A stretch of DNA of 64,000 bases from Pleurodeles waltl. Its lineage: Eukaryota > Chordata > Amphibia > Caudata > Salamandridae. How positions within the stretch are numbered: position 1 is the first letter of the stretch; every line of letters starts with the position of its first letter. Positions 1 to 12,130 of the stretch are shown here, piece after piece. A program made the position numbers and the translations under genes. A model generated the notes under the pieces. It saw only the letters and a list, made by a program, of their open reading frames with translations, was not told where the DNA came from and did no database searches. The DNA is taken from assembly GCF_031143425.1 (NCBI RefSeq), contig NC_090440.1, forward strand, positions 1,268,877,123 to 1,268,941,122, in the 5' to 3' direction.

Positions 1-2
1 TC

Positions 3-430
3 CAACTGGTCTTTGTCAATCAGAACGATTCTAAATTGAGTGTAGCCCGTCTTTCGATGTTTGCGGTGCCCATTCGAACATGCACTGGATGTGTGTTGTG
101 CTCTGCAGCGCATACCTTCTTTGGACACATATTTGTTGATGTTCTCTATGAGGGCTCATTACTAGACATGCACATTGAGACTGAGGTTGCTGTGAGAAGC
201 TTCCTATCAGCCACCCTTTGTTAATGAAGTAGCTCCTGGTGCTACAGCACCTGGCAATCCATGGGATGCTGCCACCTCGGCCGGAGTTTTGGCTAAGGCA
301 ACGGAACATGAGTGCTCTCTCGCTTTCCTTGTCAACAACCTGATTAATTTGTCACCTGCCAAAGTGGAACCTTTCCAAGATGTTATTACAATTGATGACA
401 TTTGCAATTTTTTAAGGGATCATGATTATT
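3..430 (+). other. unrecognised coding-like remnant (two frames)
   Basis: Two open stretches follow one another on the plus strand. The first runs from position 3 to a stop at 224. The second, in another frame, runs from about 200 to a stop at 430 and ends in residues LRDHDY. Together they look like the C-terminal part of one protein with a single frameshift near 200. I recognise no domain. The stretch is hydrophobic and Cys-containing in its first half. It enters from outside the window, so its start is not visible. It could be a piece of another transposable element or a decayed host gene; coding status is uncertain. Confidence 0.25.
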
Positions 431-859
431 GAAGACATTAGGCCCTAATTTTTATGGAATGTTTTCATCAAACTTCTAAATTTACCAATTGAATTTGGCT
501 TGATTTTGCTCTGTTCTGTTTGTCAACATGGACATTTTTAATTCCTTTTATGTACATTTTTAGCTCACTTTTAATAAGAGTTGTAGGCATATTAATTTTA
601 GCAGTAGGTTATATTTTAATACACCTTGGCACTCTCAAACCAACAATGGTGGGGGTATGATCTGTTCTAACACGACTTCCCTGAGTAGTCTGCATGTAAA
701 GGGATAGGCTGCCTCAAGTCACTTTTACCTCTGGTACTGGTGAGGTGCTGCTAGCTAGTCAGAAAGATTAGGCCGACAACTGTCACATAGTGTGAGATCA
801 GACTCAGTCCCCCATGCTCAGTGGTGAAATCAAGAAGACTTGTTACTACAACAGGAGTC
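431..859. other. non-coding stretch, expected position of ERV 3' LTR
   Basis: No coding signal seen. For the minus-strand retrovirus to its right this is where a 3' LTR should lie. A purine-rich minus-strand run precedes a TG at about 890, which could be a polypurine tract and LTR start, but I found no matching LTR sequence near 8800-9600, so the LTR is not confirmed. Confidence 0.3.
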
Positions 860-1331
860 CTACGACAGTGTAGGTAGCCTCTCTGTGAACATCCCTCCCA
901 CCTTTGCACTCATCTTCTTACAAAAAGCTGTACCTAATTTAATAACACAACACATCAAAAGCAATAACACAATAAGCTGTAAACAGTCATGACACCCAGG
1001 ATGGTAGCCTATTGAAAAAATCCTTAAACCATTCACTTGGAGCACCTCCTTCCACCTCCATTTTCTTTTGTAAGTTGTGCAAAGTTTGTACAGCCACCGA
1101 CAATGTTTTATTGTCTGCATTGTTTGCAAGGAAATAAGTACAACAAGCAGTTCCTTTCTTGGCACACACTCCTCCTTCTATGGCTGACATAAGCTCAAGT
1201 ACGTAACGGTGCAGCATGATCAACATTCTCATGGCATGCAACTCTTCCTTTAAGGTATTGAATCTGTCTTTTGCGGTATTGACCGTCTTTATTAGTTCCC
1301 ATCTAGTTATATGCAAAAAGCGAGCAGTCAC
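860..1331 (-). pseudogene. env: ERV env transmembrane subunit fragment
   Basis: This is the TM (fusion) part of a retroviral envelope gene on the minus strand. It reads 1331 to about 987, then shifts frame and continues to about 860. A CX6CC motif (Cys at residues 56, 63 and 64 of the first frame) sits directly after an immunosuppressive-domain-like helix. The second frame gives a hydrophobic membrane anchor followed by a short basic tail. CX6CC marks the gamma/alpha/D-type TM that is disulphide-linked to SU. SU itself and the fusion peptide region are absent: the CR1/L2-like LINE begins right upstream. The frameshift makes it non-functional. Orientation matches the gag-pol remnant at 4030-8788, so both belong to one provirus. 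Confidence 0.8.
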
Positions 1332-1339
1332 CTTTGCCT

Positions 1340-3938
1340 TAACAAAAGGTAAGACACTTCTAAAAAACAGCTAGGTGTTTTCCATGCAGGAGGAAGTTCA
1401 GTCAAAGGTTGATGTAAGATGGTACTTGGTTGTGTAGTGGTTTGTAGGTATGCAAGAGGATCTCGAACTGACATCTCTTCTGGATGGGGAGTAAGTAAAG
1501 GTTTCTGAGGTGGGGGTGATGTGGGTCCATTTGGGGAGGTTCAGAATGAGACTGCCTGCAGTGTTCTGTATTGGCTGGAGTCTTTTGAGGAGTTGGTTGG
1601 AGAATCCACTGTTGCAGTAGCCTAGGTGGCTGTAGACAATGGCCTGCGTGACTGTCTTTCTGATATTCATGGGGAGCCATCTGAATAACCTACGGAGCAT
1701 GCCAAGTGTGTGGAAGCATGAGGAGGCAACTGCGTTGATTTGTTGTTTCATTGTCAGTTGGCAATTGAGGATGATGTTGAGGTTGCGCTTGTGGTCTGCA
1801 GGTGTGGGCGTAGGTCAGAGTTCTGCTGGCTACCAGCTGTGCTCCCATATGGAGGTGTTCTTTCCAAAGAACAATACTTCTGTTTAGTTGTAGTTAAGAT
1901 TGAGTCAGCTGTCTCTCATCCATTTGGTTCCATCTGTCAAGGCGCTGCAGAAGTTGGTTTTGGCCTTGGTTGGGTCCTCAGTGAGTGAAAGGATGAGTTG
2001 AGTGTTGTCGGCATAGGAGATTATGTTGAGGCCATGGGATCTGACAATGTCTGTGAGGGGAGTCATGTAAACATTGAACAGGTTGGGATGGAGAAGGATC
2101 CCGGGGTATGCCGCAGATGATGTCCTTGGGGACCGAGAGGAAGAGAGGCAGTTAGGTGCTCTGTGTGCATCCTGAGAGAAAAGAGGTGATCCATTTGTGG
2201 GTGTAATGCTGTATGCCAGCGAAGTGGAGTATGTCAATGAGGATGGGTGTGGTGAGAGATGGTGTCAAAGGCATTAGAGAGCTCAAGGAGGATCAAGGCT
2301 ATGGTTTCCTTGCAGTTGAGAAGAGCTCTGATGTCATCTATAGCACCAATCAGCACTTTCTCAGTGCTGTGGCTGGCACAGAATCCAGTTTGTGATGAGT
2401 CAAGCAGTTGGTTGAGTTCAGATATTCGTGAGCTGTTGGTTGATGGCTTTCTTAAGTTCTTTGGCCGGGACAGGGAGCAGGGAGATCAGTCCGTATGTTT
2501 TGTGGTCATTGGGGTCCGCAGAGGGCTTTTTCAGAAGAGGTCTGATCTCCATTCATCTGGGGAGACTGCTATTGTGGTTATCTAGTTTTAGAACTAGACG
2601 GAGAGGGAGTCATAGAGTTCTTGGGAGGGGTGCATGGAGTTCTTTGTGGCTGGCAAATTCCTTGACAATCATGAATAGTTCCTTCGTGTAGTTGGACACG
2701 TTGTTGATGCAGTCTTTGGTGGCTGCTTTCTTGACTTCCTTGATGCCCTGGTGGTAGTTGCAGAGGGCCTGCTTTGTAGGCATCTCAGTTGGAGGGGTCC
2801 TTGGAGGCTCGCCATCGCTTCTCGAGTAGGCCGCACCTGTGCTTGGTGGGTCGGAGCTCTGTTGTGTACCAGCTGGCTACTTCTTAGGTTCTTTTGGTTT
2901 TGGCTGGTTCTGGTGGGATGACTTTGTCTGCGCAGTTGGTGATCCAGGTGGGGATGATTTGAGTGGCCTGGTTGAGATCTGCTGAGGTTTTGTGTGGTGA
3001 AGTGCTGATTGTTTCCATTGCATCTTGGTCATTTTGCCCCAACTGCGGTGGGTGGCCCTGTAGAGCTTGGGAGATGCAAGGTAAAGTGGACAATGGCATG
3101 GTCGGTCCAGGTGAGCTCTGTGGTCTGGGTAAATTTAGATCTGTCACTGGAGGTGAAGATGGCGTTAAGTGTGTGTCCGGCTATGTGCATGGGTATGGAG
3201 ACTAACTGGGTGAGGCCAATGTTGCTGAGGTTCTCTAGGCAGGAGGCAGTGTCAGTATCATTGTGGAAATTGAGATCACCGAGCAGGAGGTTGTGCTGGA
3301 AGTCTACGGCCAGGGGAAAGATGGGGTTGAAAATGGTGTCACAGAAGGCTGGTCGAGGTCCTGGTGGTTTTTAGGCGAGGGTACCTCTTATCGTGGTCTT
3401 GGCATCTACATGATGTTAGAATTTGAGGTGCTCCATGAGGAGTGTGTGTTAGTTAGTAGGAATGGTGCATCACATGGTTTCCTTGAAGATGATGGGGATG
3501 CCTCCACCGTGTCTGTTTGTGTGGTCTCTGTGTATCATCTTGTAGCCAATGGGTGTGGCATGGCAATGTTGAGCTTCGTGGTGAGATTGAGCCATGTTTC
3601 AGTGATGAAGGCAATGTCAGGGAAGAGGGTGGTGATGGTGTCCCAAATTTCTGTGGAGTGTCCGCAGAGAGGACAGGAGTTGAGCAGGATACATTTGAGA
3701 AGTGCTGGGAGGTACGTAGGCTTGTGCCAGTAGGGTCTGGGGTGGGCCGGTGATCATGCATGGCATTTGAAGCAGCAGTGGTGACAGGTGAAGGGTCTAT
3801 TGGTTGATCGCTGGGAGGCCATGAAACAATTGTTACAGCATCTATGGTCATTGGACAGGAAGTCGTTGGTGGTGTAGGAGTGGATGACAAGAGGGCCGGG
3901 GTCCTGGAGCTGGGTATGGTCCAGGTGCGGACAGGCAC
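1340..3938 (-). mobile_element. CR1/L2-like LINE, truncated at both ends
   Basis: Degenerate non-LTR retrotransposon ORF2 on the minus strand. Near 3610-3589 there is an APE-endonuclease signature (AFITETWL). Near 2014-2003 the reverse transcriptase box reads YADN instead of YADD, after a LFNVYM block. At 1750-1400 the C-terminal RT/thumb region shows the motifs LGYCNS, HITP and LLPI typical of CR1/L2/Rex1-type elements. Several frameshifts and stops break it. It ends within the C-terminal coding region, with no 3' UTR or microsatellite tail, and has no ORF1. Loss of the 3' end is odd for a LINE, since target-primed insertion normally truncates the 5' end. It lies exactly where the surrounding provirus lacks integrase and SU. 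Confidence 0.85.
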
Positions 3939-4029
3939 AGAATGGCACAGCAGTCTCCATAAGTAGTCCTTGGGGAGAGAGGGACTGTGTGGGATGCAGA
4001 TAGTGAAGTGAATATGATGGTACTGACAG

Positions 4030-4553
4030 GGGTGTGCGCCAAGCTGTGTCTTTAGCTGTACAATCTGTTAATGCATTCCCTGTGACAAAAAGTCCTGTCC
4101 ATTTGTGTGTGCTGCACACTTCATAAGTGCCACTGTTTGTGGTAGGACAAGTATCTCTATTAAGGCCTTTAAGAGATTCCTACTCATGGCAGGGAATAGA
4201 GGAAGCCCCTTCTCCATCTAATGAAGCTTGAATATAATGTGGTCTTTACATTATCTGAATCTGAATAGATCATGATAACTTTTCCTATTCCTTGCTTAAG
4301 GGCCGCTATCAGGGCTATCTCTTCTGCAGCTCCTACAGAATAATGTGCTGGCAATGTTAGTTGCTCAATTATGTGAAATGTCTGAGGAATCTTGATACTG
4401 TGCTCTAACCACAGCTGAACCTGTGTTCTGGTTGATAGTGGAGGATCTGTCAACAAAATATACAATACTGCCGGGAATTGGATCATTTGTTGCGCGGTTG
4501 GATTCATTAAGGACATGCAATGCACAGTTGTGTCCATCATTTTCAGGGTCCAA
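4030..4553 (-). pseudogene. pol: ERV RNase H remnant
   Basis: A minus-strand reading contains an RNase H core: an alternating helix with AAEEIALIAAL, the catalytic Glu region, followed by IYSDS, the catalytic Asp strand. A short stretch at about 4075-4040 (GNALTDCTAK) matches the C-terminal RNase H helix with an Asp-to-polar pattern. Frames change between these parts. Integrase should follow, but the reading is lost near 4000 and the LINE begins at about 3938. Confidence 0.75.
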
Positions 4554-5165
4554 TGTAGTGTGAGTAAAAATTGTTGCGGGTGTCCATATTACATTTTACA
4601 ACTTTCAAGGATGGGAGTGACAGTATTACCTCATTCCATTATACTCTCTGTGTAGTTTGGGTAGTCTCAGCCTTTTGAATGATGGCAAATACTGCATGTA
4701 CCACATAGAGCGTAAAAGATACCCCCATAACGGGGGTGCTTTTCTGTACTTCAGAGTCTGCAGGGGCAAGGGTTTTTCATGGGGTAATGTCCTTTCATGA
4801 CTGAGTCCAACAGAACACTGAAGTACACAATTGGTTTGTGTCCTAAATGATATTTGTGTATGAGGACAGCTGTCATCACGAGTCCATTGCAGTGGCAGGA
4901 GAGGTAAAACTTTTTGGTGTAGTCAGGGTCTCCAAAACTTGGGTGTTTGTTATCTCAGTTTTCAATCTTTGGAAATTTCCCCTCATTTCTGGTGTCCATG
5001 TTATTTTATTGCATCTGTTTTTTGCCTACTTAATAGAAGTTAGCAGGGGTGGTATTAAAGTGCTGTAGTCAAAGACCCACTGCTTTGCATAGTTGTAGAG
5101 GCCAAATAACTTCTATTCTCTTCACAGTCTCTGGTACAGTCATTTGGTGTATAGATGCTGCCCTC

Positions 5166-5880
5166 TCATCGACCAGAAGCTGAAAGTAATTGCCCGAGAT
5201 AGTGGACCTCCTCCTGAAAGTACTGAACTTTGTCTTTCTCCACTTTATATGCTCTCTGTGTGAAGGTGACTAGAAGGGACACTGTAACTTTCCTACACTG
5301 TTGTTCTAAGAAGATGTAGACTGGTATATTATCAACATATTGCAACAGATTACTGTCACACTGAAAGTTTGACAAATCATTCTTCACCGCCCTGTTGAAA
5401 ATATGTGGGGATTCACAATACCCTTAGGGCAAACAAGAATACAAAAACGGAGTCCCACAATAGGAGAACTCTATCAAATAACAACTGTCTGTATGAAGAG
5501 AGATGTTGAAAAAGCTGTTCTTAAGATCAATAACAGAGAAACATTTGTCATGCTCAGGGATGTTTGTCAAAATAATGGAAGGGGGACAGTTAGGAATTCT
5601 GATAAAACTACATCATTCAGGGGGTGCAGGTCTTGAGTACCCTTAGAGTTCCTAACTAGATTAATGGGGGTATTACAAGGGGACACTCCAGGGTATATTA
5701 TGTCTTTCTCTAGTAATGCCTGAACAGTGGGGGTGAAGCCCACATCTACTTCTTTGGAGAGGGGCTAGTGCCTCACCCTAGGTATGATAGCACTTTCCTT
5801 TAATGGTATGTTGAATGGGGAGGTGGTATGGATAAGAGCCTTGGTCGACAGAGTATCTGGTACTTGGAAAAGATCTGCAT
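5166..5880 (-). pseudogene. pol: ERV reverse transcriptase remnant
   Basis: Minus-strand RT palm and finger motifs appear in order across two or more frames: a SPCNTPI block near 5680, a DLKNSFF catalytic-Asp block near 5535, a PKGIVNPH block near 5425, and the active-site box YVDN (canonical YVDD) near 5330, followed by VHYLGQLLS near 5190. The second Asp of the box is Asn, which would abolish polymerisation. The downstream stretch 4554-5165 should hold the connection domain but is too decayed to call. Confidence 0.8.
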
Positions 5881-6133
5881 CTTAGACAGAATCAAAGACT
5901 CTACCTTGTGGGAGCATCCTTACTTCAAAGACTGTCCTTAGGGGTATGTTATCCCAAAAGATAAAAAAACTTTTCATAGGATCATCGTTGAACAGCTGAT
6001 CATTCAATATTTCCTTGACCCATTTACCTGGCTCAATAAATATAACACATGTCCATAGGGTGTGGTTATGATCACAGACTGTCAGAGTGCCGAAGGTTGG
6101 TGTTATTTCTAAGGCTTCTATTTGTAATATCAA
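5881..6133 (-). pseudogene. pol: ERV protease-RT spacer
   Basis: An 83-residue open stretch between protease and RT on the minus strand. It has no motif of its own; position suggests the N-terminal extension of pol. Very degenerate. Confidence 0.4.
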
Positions 6134-6705
6134 TTCACTGTCATGTATCCTGGAATCCTGCCACTGCCATTAGAAAAGCAGCTGCTTGGTAACTGGGCCT
6201 CCATTCCCAAAAACTTTGGCATTTCTGCTACAATTGTGTATATCACTGTGGTAAATGCCTCTTTATGAGTGGGTCGGATTTGGTCTCCAGTAGAAGAATC
6301 TACTGTTACAGCCATGATCATAGAAGGAGGGACTCCAGAGGAAGAACAAATCATAGTCCGGTCAGGCTCAAAATGGATAGTCATGTTTAGTTTGGCCATA
6401 AGATCTCTCCCCAATAAACTGGCTTGCGTGGCTGGAAAAAATAGTAAGAAGCCATCAACATATGTCTCTCCTAGATCCATCTATACCTGCTTAGGGAATA
6501 GAACCCTTATTGCCAGCCCAGAGAATCTTTGTGTGTCCATTGATCTGTTAGAAATTGGGAGATCTCCCTCTCTAATACAAGATCGGGTTGCTCTGGCATC
6601 TATGAAGAATGCATACATCTTATTATTGATAGCTACCGTCACAGTGGATTCCTCTTCTGGCCTGTGTGTCACTGACACTACTGGACACATGGGACTACTC
6701 TGCAA
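6130..6705 (-). pseudogene. pro: ERV aspartic protease remnant
   Basis: Retroviral aspartic protease on the minus strand. The active-site motif D-[ST]-G-A is present as D-A-R-A (Asp at residue 36, near 6600), so a key Gly is replaced. The C-terminal signature LLGRDLM lies near 6420. One in-frame TAG at 6481-6483 interrupts an otherwise continuous frame between the two parts. It follows the gag nucleocapsid directly, as in retroviruses that make Gag-Pro-Pol by readthrough or frameshifting. Confidence 0.8.
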
Positions 6706-6799
6706 GAATCTTCATTGCGTATACCCTCCCACTTAATTTGCTTGGAAGGGGTTTCCTCCTCTCACAATCACACCTCCTTGTCCACCTTGGGGTGGAGTT

Positions 6800-8788
6800 G
6801 TCATTAGGGGTGCTTGGTAGCTCTGCTGTGGTGCAATTTGTTGCATTGAGGCATTACTGAGTGATGTGTCTTTTGATGTAGTGGCTGAGGTATATATATT
6901 ATTTGTGGGGGTGCTTGCGGTTGCATTACTGCATTCCCTGGCTGGCTATAAACGCCTGCTATTCCACTAGGCTCATCCTGTATCTTAGTCCTGCATTCTG
7001 TAATAAAATGGCCATATCTGTGACAATGGAGACATGTCTGATCCATCCTCTGGGAGCCTATCCTGTCCCTTCCTTTACCTTCTCACCCCCTATGCTACTT
7101 CCTCATGCCCTTGCATTATTTTGCATTTGTGGGTATTGTTGTTGAGCTGTCTCTTGTACTGGCCAAACAGACATCACAGTCATATGAGTGGTGGCTGCTA
7201 TTAATGCCCCTTTTGTTGCTCCCTTCTTTGCCAGTTTTTGCTACATTACTTGGCTGCTGTTGTCTCTGTTACCTTTGACTTGTTCCTCTATCTCTCTTGT
7301 TTCTCTTCACAAAAGCGTATTATGTGTGCTTGCATCTCCGTTAAAGGTTTGGCCTCCATTTCCATTATATTGTTGAGATTATCCTGCACAGGAGAAGGTA
7401 ATCACTTTTTTACCACATTATAGAACAATACAGCATTTACTCTTGTTACTTCCTAACCCTGGCCTAGTTCTTGAATCCACTTGTCTTTCATCCTGCTCAG
7501 GAATTGGCCGAGGTCATCACTGGGCTGCATTTATTGAGCCATGAGTGACCTAATATCTGGCCTATCGGGATACATTTTACTCACCTGGTCCCAAACTACT
7601 GTCTGAATCAAGTTAAATGGGAACCCATCAAACATGGTTTCAGTAAGTGTGACATTTCTCAATCAGCCTTATAGAAGACAGTGTCTATTTCATCTCCTAT
7701 AAGGGAGCTAAGTAGTTTCTTTATTTTCCCTATTGTCTGGGTGGCGTTCTACAGTTTGTTTTTCAAAGGTCCTAATCCATTTCCCTGCTCCCTCTGTAAG
7801 TGGTAGTAACACCTTTTGAGGTTTTCCTTCTCCATTTTTGGCCAGGAAATATGGTGAGGTGCCACAGGTTCATTAGGTATCAGGGGCATCTGCTGTATGG
7901 AGGTAAAGGGATGTTTGAGACTATGCTGTCTGGCATACTCTTGCCACATGTGCAGACTCTTCCACATATAGGGATAGTCTCAATCTGGATCCTCCTCACT
8001 GTGAAGTATACAATCCTTGGTGTTGCCATGTCACATGGACAAAAAACTTTTCTTTTGTCCATGGGCTCATCTGTGGGGCAAAACCTTCAGTCCAGCCTGC
8101 TAAATTGTCTGTATAGGGTACAACGATATACCAACTGTTTCTCCCTTTGGTAACTATCACATTGGGGGTGAGATTAGTGCTGCATGAATCCAATTGAACA
8201 CCCATTTGTTGCACCAGTCTATCATGCAGTGTCAATTCCCCAGTAATCTCATAAAATCCCATTCTGGGATACAGCTGACCATTTGTTCCCTGGAACCATA
8301 ACAGCTCGAGCTCTGTCACCCAGTGGTCTTGTGGTATTAGTGAAAGTGACCTGATCACCTTCTGTAGTGTTTTTTGTAATCATATTAGTGTGGCTGGGCG
8401 ACCCCAGTGATCCATCCATGTGGTCAAGGTTGATGAGGGGCCTTTCTTGGGTACTATTGCTGTAAGTGGGGCATCTAGCCTCTGATGATTGAAGTATTTG
8501 ACTAATGCTATCTGCATGCCTATGTATTGATTCTATTCTATCTGCCATCCTCCTGAAACTTCTCTGAATTTGTCCTGATGAATTATTGTGATGTCCTTCT
8601 CTCTCTGCATCCCTCACATCTCTTCTGTCTTCACTTCGTGACAACCATTCCTGAATACTCTCTGGTGGACCTTAAATGTTTCCCTTCTTCTTCTGCCAAG
8701 GTCGCAAATTATCACCAGCATTTTCAGGGTCCTCATCTTTTGCTCCAGGTGCTTCTATGTTGTCTATCCTAAAGTCATAAAACGACAT
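6800..8788 (-). pseudogene. gag: ERV gag remnant
   Basis: The minus-strand gag begins at an ATG near 8788 and ends near 6800, in many frames. Its N-terminal part (8644-8249) is polar and rich in Arg, Asp and Ser. The middle (8358-7749) is capsid-like but unmarked. The C-terminal nucleocapsid has one CCHC zinc knuckle, C-X2-C-X4-H-X4-C, at 7034-6993, followed by a Pro/Gln-rich tail that leads into the protease. A single knuckle is typical of gammaretroviruses. Stops and shifts are frequent; the capsid major homology region was not identified with confidence. Confidence 0.75.
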
Positions 8789-9700
8789 GACCCTCTGGAC
8801 ATATTTTTGTTTACATGTGCATGCATATATTTATCACCAATATGTTGTTTTTCCCTTAGATATAAATACTTTTCTAACTATTTCTAAATCTGTTACAATC
8901 CTTTGCCCTAAACAACACAATAATTCTGTAGTTTTGGGCCACTTTCTTCTGTACTCAGGAAGGGCTCACTTCATTCTATGGACCTCATAGGCCAAATAAT
9001 GACTTCCAGGTTGATTCAAGTGTTCTGTTCTAACTCAGGGGTGAAGTTTAACAACAGCCTTTTGGCCGTCCCTTGTATCAAAATGTCCGAACATACATTG
9101 AATCACCTATACTGTCTTGACCACTTCCAAAGTTGCATTTGGATTAACTGTCTATACATTTCGCTTAACTAATATTGTGCAATATTACATACACAATCTT
9201 GCATGCAATTACACATGACATTTTATCCATGTTTACCAGTGCTAAAAAGGGCTATAATATACAACATGGCCTCACCTTTAAGATGGTAACTCCGGGTCCT
9301 AACCGTCCCCATGAAAAGGCAAAACTTTAGGTAACACAGTGTCTGCTTGCCTTATCATAAATGCACAATAGTTTATGCAGCGGGGGTAGACTGTATTCTG
9401 GTGGCAACATTTGGTTGAGAACAAACAGGACTCTTGGCTGGCTCAGATGATGTTGAGCTGATGCTGAGACTGGAACCTGGTTTCCCAAGCTCTGAAGTCA
9501 GCAGCTCAGGCCTTGACACCACACCCTCTCCCTTAACTGAAACTTGCTGAGTTTATGTTCTGCTTTCTGGAGAACTCTCACCCGCTTTGTGTCCTTTTGT
9601 AACCTGAGTCTGTATTGCTCTTTCTCTATGTTTAGTTCCACAACACACTCTACTGATTTCTGTGGTGGTGAGATTTCCTTGCATTTTATACTTTCCTTAA
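8789..9700. other. non-coding; expected 5' LTR/leader of the minus-strand ERV
   Basis: No coding signal. A 5' LTR and primer-binding site should lie here, but I see neither a convincing tRNA-complementary site nor sequence shared with 431-890. Confidence 0.3.
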
Positions 9701-10640
9701 ATCCAGACATACTACAAGGGGTTATGCAGCCCTTTGTGAGGGCTCAGGGCACTGCACAATCAAGTATAAATGTCGGGTCCTCCTTCCCATCCTGCCCAGG
9801 GTGGTCCATCAACATGTAGATGTAGAGTCACACCTAAGCTCCCATTGTGTGTGGCTGTCTGGAGGGAGCCCTGATGCCACCCACCCAGAAGTGTATTCAG
9901 AGACGGGCAGAAGGCACTAGATGATTTAAAGTAAGAACATGACAAATTTCTAAAAGTTGTATTTTCAGAATTACAATTTAAAATCCGACTTCACCATAAG
10001 TTGTAATTTTAAATTGTGATTGTAGAGACACCAAGCTTAGAGGTTCTATCTCTTCCCAATTGGAAATTACACTTATAAAATGTAATAAGGCAATCCCAAT
10101 GTTAATTTATGGGAGAGATAGGTCTGGCAGAAAACAACCTGGACATGTAAAACGATCAAGTCCACCCCTAAGGTAGGCCCTGGACAGCCCCAAGGGCAGG
10201 GTGCAGTGTATTTAAAAAGTTGGACATATACTCTTTAGTTTTACATGTCCAGGTGGCAAAGAACACTTAAATGTGCCTTTCACTACTGCCAGACCTATCT
10301 CTCCAATAGGTTAACATTGGGATTGCCTTATTACATTTTACTTAGTAAAGTTCACTACATGTGCCCAGGACCTGTAAATTGAATGCTACAGGTGAGCCTG
10401 CAGCAATGATTGTGCCACCCACTTCAGTAGCCCTTTAAACAGGACTCAGGACTCAGGCCTTCCATTGCAGAGTCTGTGTGTGCAGTTTTAAACTGCCATG
10501 TCAACATGGCAAGTTAACCCACTTGTGAGGCACCAACCTTCCTTTTCCTTGTATTAAAAAAGGCCTGGCAAGTGGGAGAAACCATGCCAAGGATTCCAGG
10601 TCTAATAGCTAGCTAAAGAGAAATTAGCTTTGGTCAATAA
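9700..10640. repeat. two LTR fragments joined head-to-head (inverted repeat)
   Basis: The left half (about 9700-10200) is in the same sense as the LTR at 20111-22215: both carry the TTTCTAAAAGT, CAATACTAACCTA-like and GGACATGTAAAA landmarks. The right half (about 10237-10640) is the same family in the opposite sense. Arms 10080-10152 and 10237-10333 pair with each other (for example GGCAATCCCAATGTTAA versus TTAACATTGGGATTGCC), leaving a spacer of about 85 bp. Confidence 0.7.
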
Positions 10641-11310
10641 ATTGTGTAGAAACTGACTTTGAGTTCTAAAGGACTCTTCCTCTGCAGGTATTCCCACATG
10701 AATGATGAGCAAATAGTGTTCATGTTCCATAGCATGAGATGTAGTACTTTACATGCTGTGTTCTAAGTAAAAAAACTATTGACTGAGGACTCATGTTTGA
10801 CTATGGATGCAAATAGACAAAGGTCCATGTATCACATTACCTTGTTGTCATGCTAAGACTCAGAATATGAGAACCATCAAACTGTGCTTGGTGTATTCAT
10901 ATCATGATTGTTAAGTTTTTTTATATGGTTAGACCTCTCTCAACATGAAATGAATCTCCTATGCAAATGTTACATAGTAAAATGCATGCATGTTGTTGCC
11001 ATGCATGTGCGGCTGTCATCTAGTACAGGATCTGTAATGTGAGCATAAGGTGAAAGTCCCTAGGATGGTGGCTCTAGGTCAGCTTAATAGCAACTTCTTG
11101 AGAATGGAGCTATTCACACACATGTGAGGTTCTTACTTTCTGTGGCCATGGCATGCAGTTTGGGGTGTGAGTGTACATTTGTTTAGTTAGCAATATATAC
11201 CTGTTTTGATTTACTTAGAAATGGACAGCAGTGTATTTCTGGTCATTTTGTAAGCTTTTGCAACAATCTATGAGGCCAGCCATACGTGTTCAGGATGCTT
11301 CAGTGCAGAC
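10641..11310. other. no gene seen
   Basis: AT-rich unique-looking DNA with no coding or repeat signal that I can name. Confidence 0.4.
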
Positions 11311-12130
11311 CTAGTGGGATTTGGGTGTAATTTTTATCTCCAAAACCACAACTCTGGCTTGTTTGTGTATGGACAGAATCCTCCAGCCTCCTCTGAAGAA
11401 GATGCATGCATTGCATCTCCAGTTCATTTACTTCCTACAGATCACCTTAAGACAAAATGGATGAAAAACATAAAAACCCATATCATTGACAGGAGGAAGG
11501 AACACCGCTGGCAGTATTGGGTCACTCACACTTCGCTTCTCGTCCTCATTCCAGTTCTTCCCCTTAAAATGAGTCCTTACCTCGAGAAAGGCAATCTAGT
11601 TTATGCTAGAATACTTTCTTTCTGGTGGTAACAGACTGTTTGCCTTTTACCATACTTTGCTTATCTGTCTCAGGTGAAGAGAGGTTCATTAGGTTCTTTT
11701 GATTTCCAGCAATCAACTAAGGTTGTTTATTTTGTCTTACCGCTTATCTCTTAATTTTCTGTCCCTAAAGGGTGGAATATATATCCAGGCCACCCGGAAG
11801 TCATGCTTTAGCCATCATAGGGTATTTTATTTCATGCTTCACCAGTGGGGGGAGTTTTAGTTTAGCCATTACACAGTCCCATCATCTCCTATCACCACAT
11901 TTTACCCAAGGATTATGGGGCAAGTTGGATGTTACTGCCCTTCAATCATCACGAATAGGGGCACCACCACCTTCTACACTTTCTTTGACTAATACTGGTG
12001 ATCTGCATTACTTTTGTTTAAAATATTATGTTCTGCTTCACCCCAGAATTGAAATTCCTGAAGTTAAAGATCCTGTGGTAATGCATTGATAGCAGAGGTA
12101 TCTGTGTTCCCAGATGTTGGTGTCTATGCT

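Larger units (their letters stand above)
4030..8788 (-). mobile_element. gammaretrovirus-like ERV, gag-pol remnant
   Basis: A minus-strand provirus with gag, protease, RT and RNase H in canonical order; the env TM fragment at 1331-860 is its continuation beyond the LINE. All frames carry stops and shifts. I could not identify LTRs or a primer-binding site. The CX2CX4HX4C nucleocapsid, the protease-RT-RNase H order and the CX6CC TM fit a gamma/epsilon-type retrovirus. It is an old, non-functional copy. Integrase is missing. Confidence 0.85.

Noticed and set aside
2213..3733. Plus-strand ORFs of 60-156 residues
   Set aside because: Antisense shadows of the minus-strand LINE, whose endonuclease and RT motifs fix the coding strand.
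431..9600. LTR pair for the ERV
   Set aside because: No shared sequence found between the two expected positions; a TG after a purine run near 890 is not enough.
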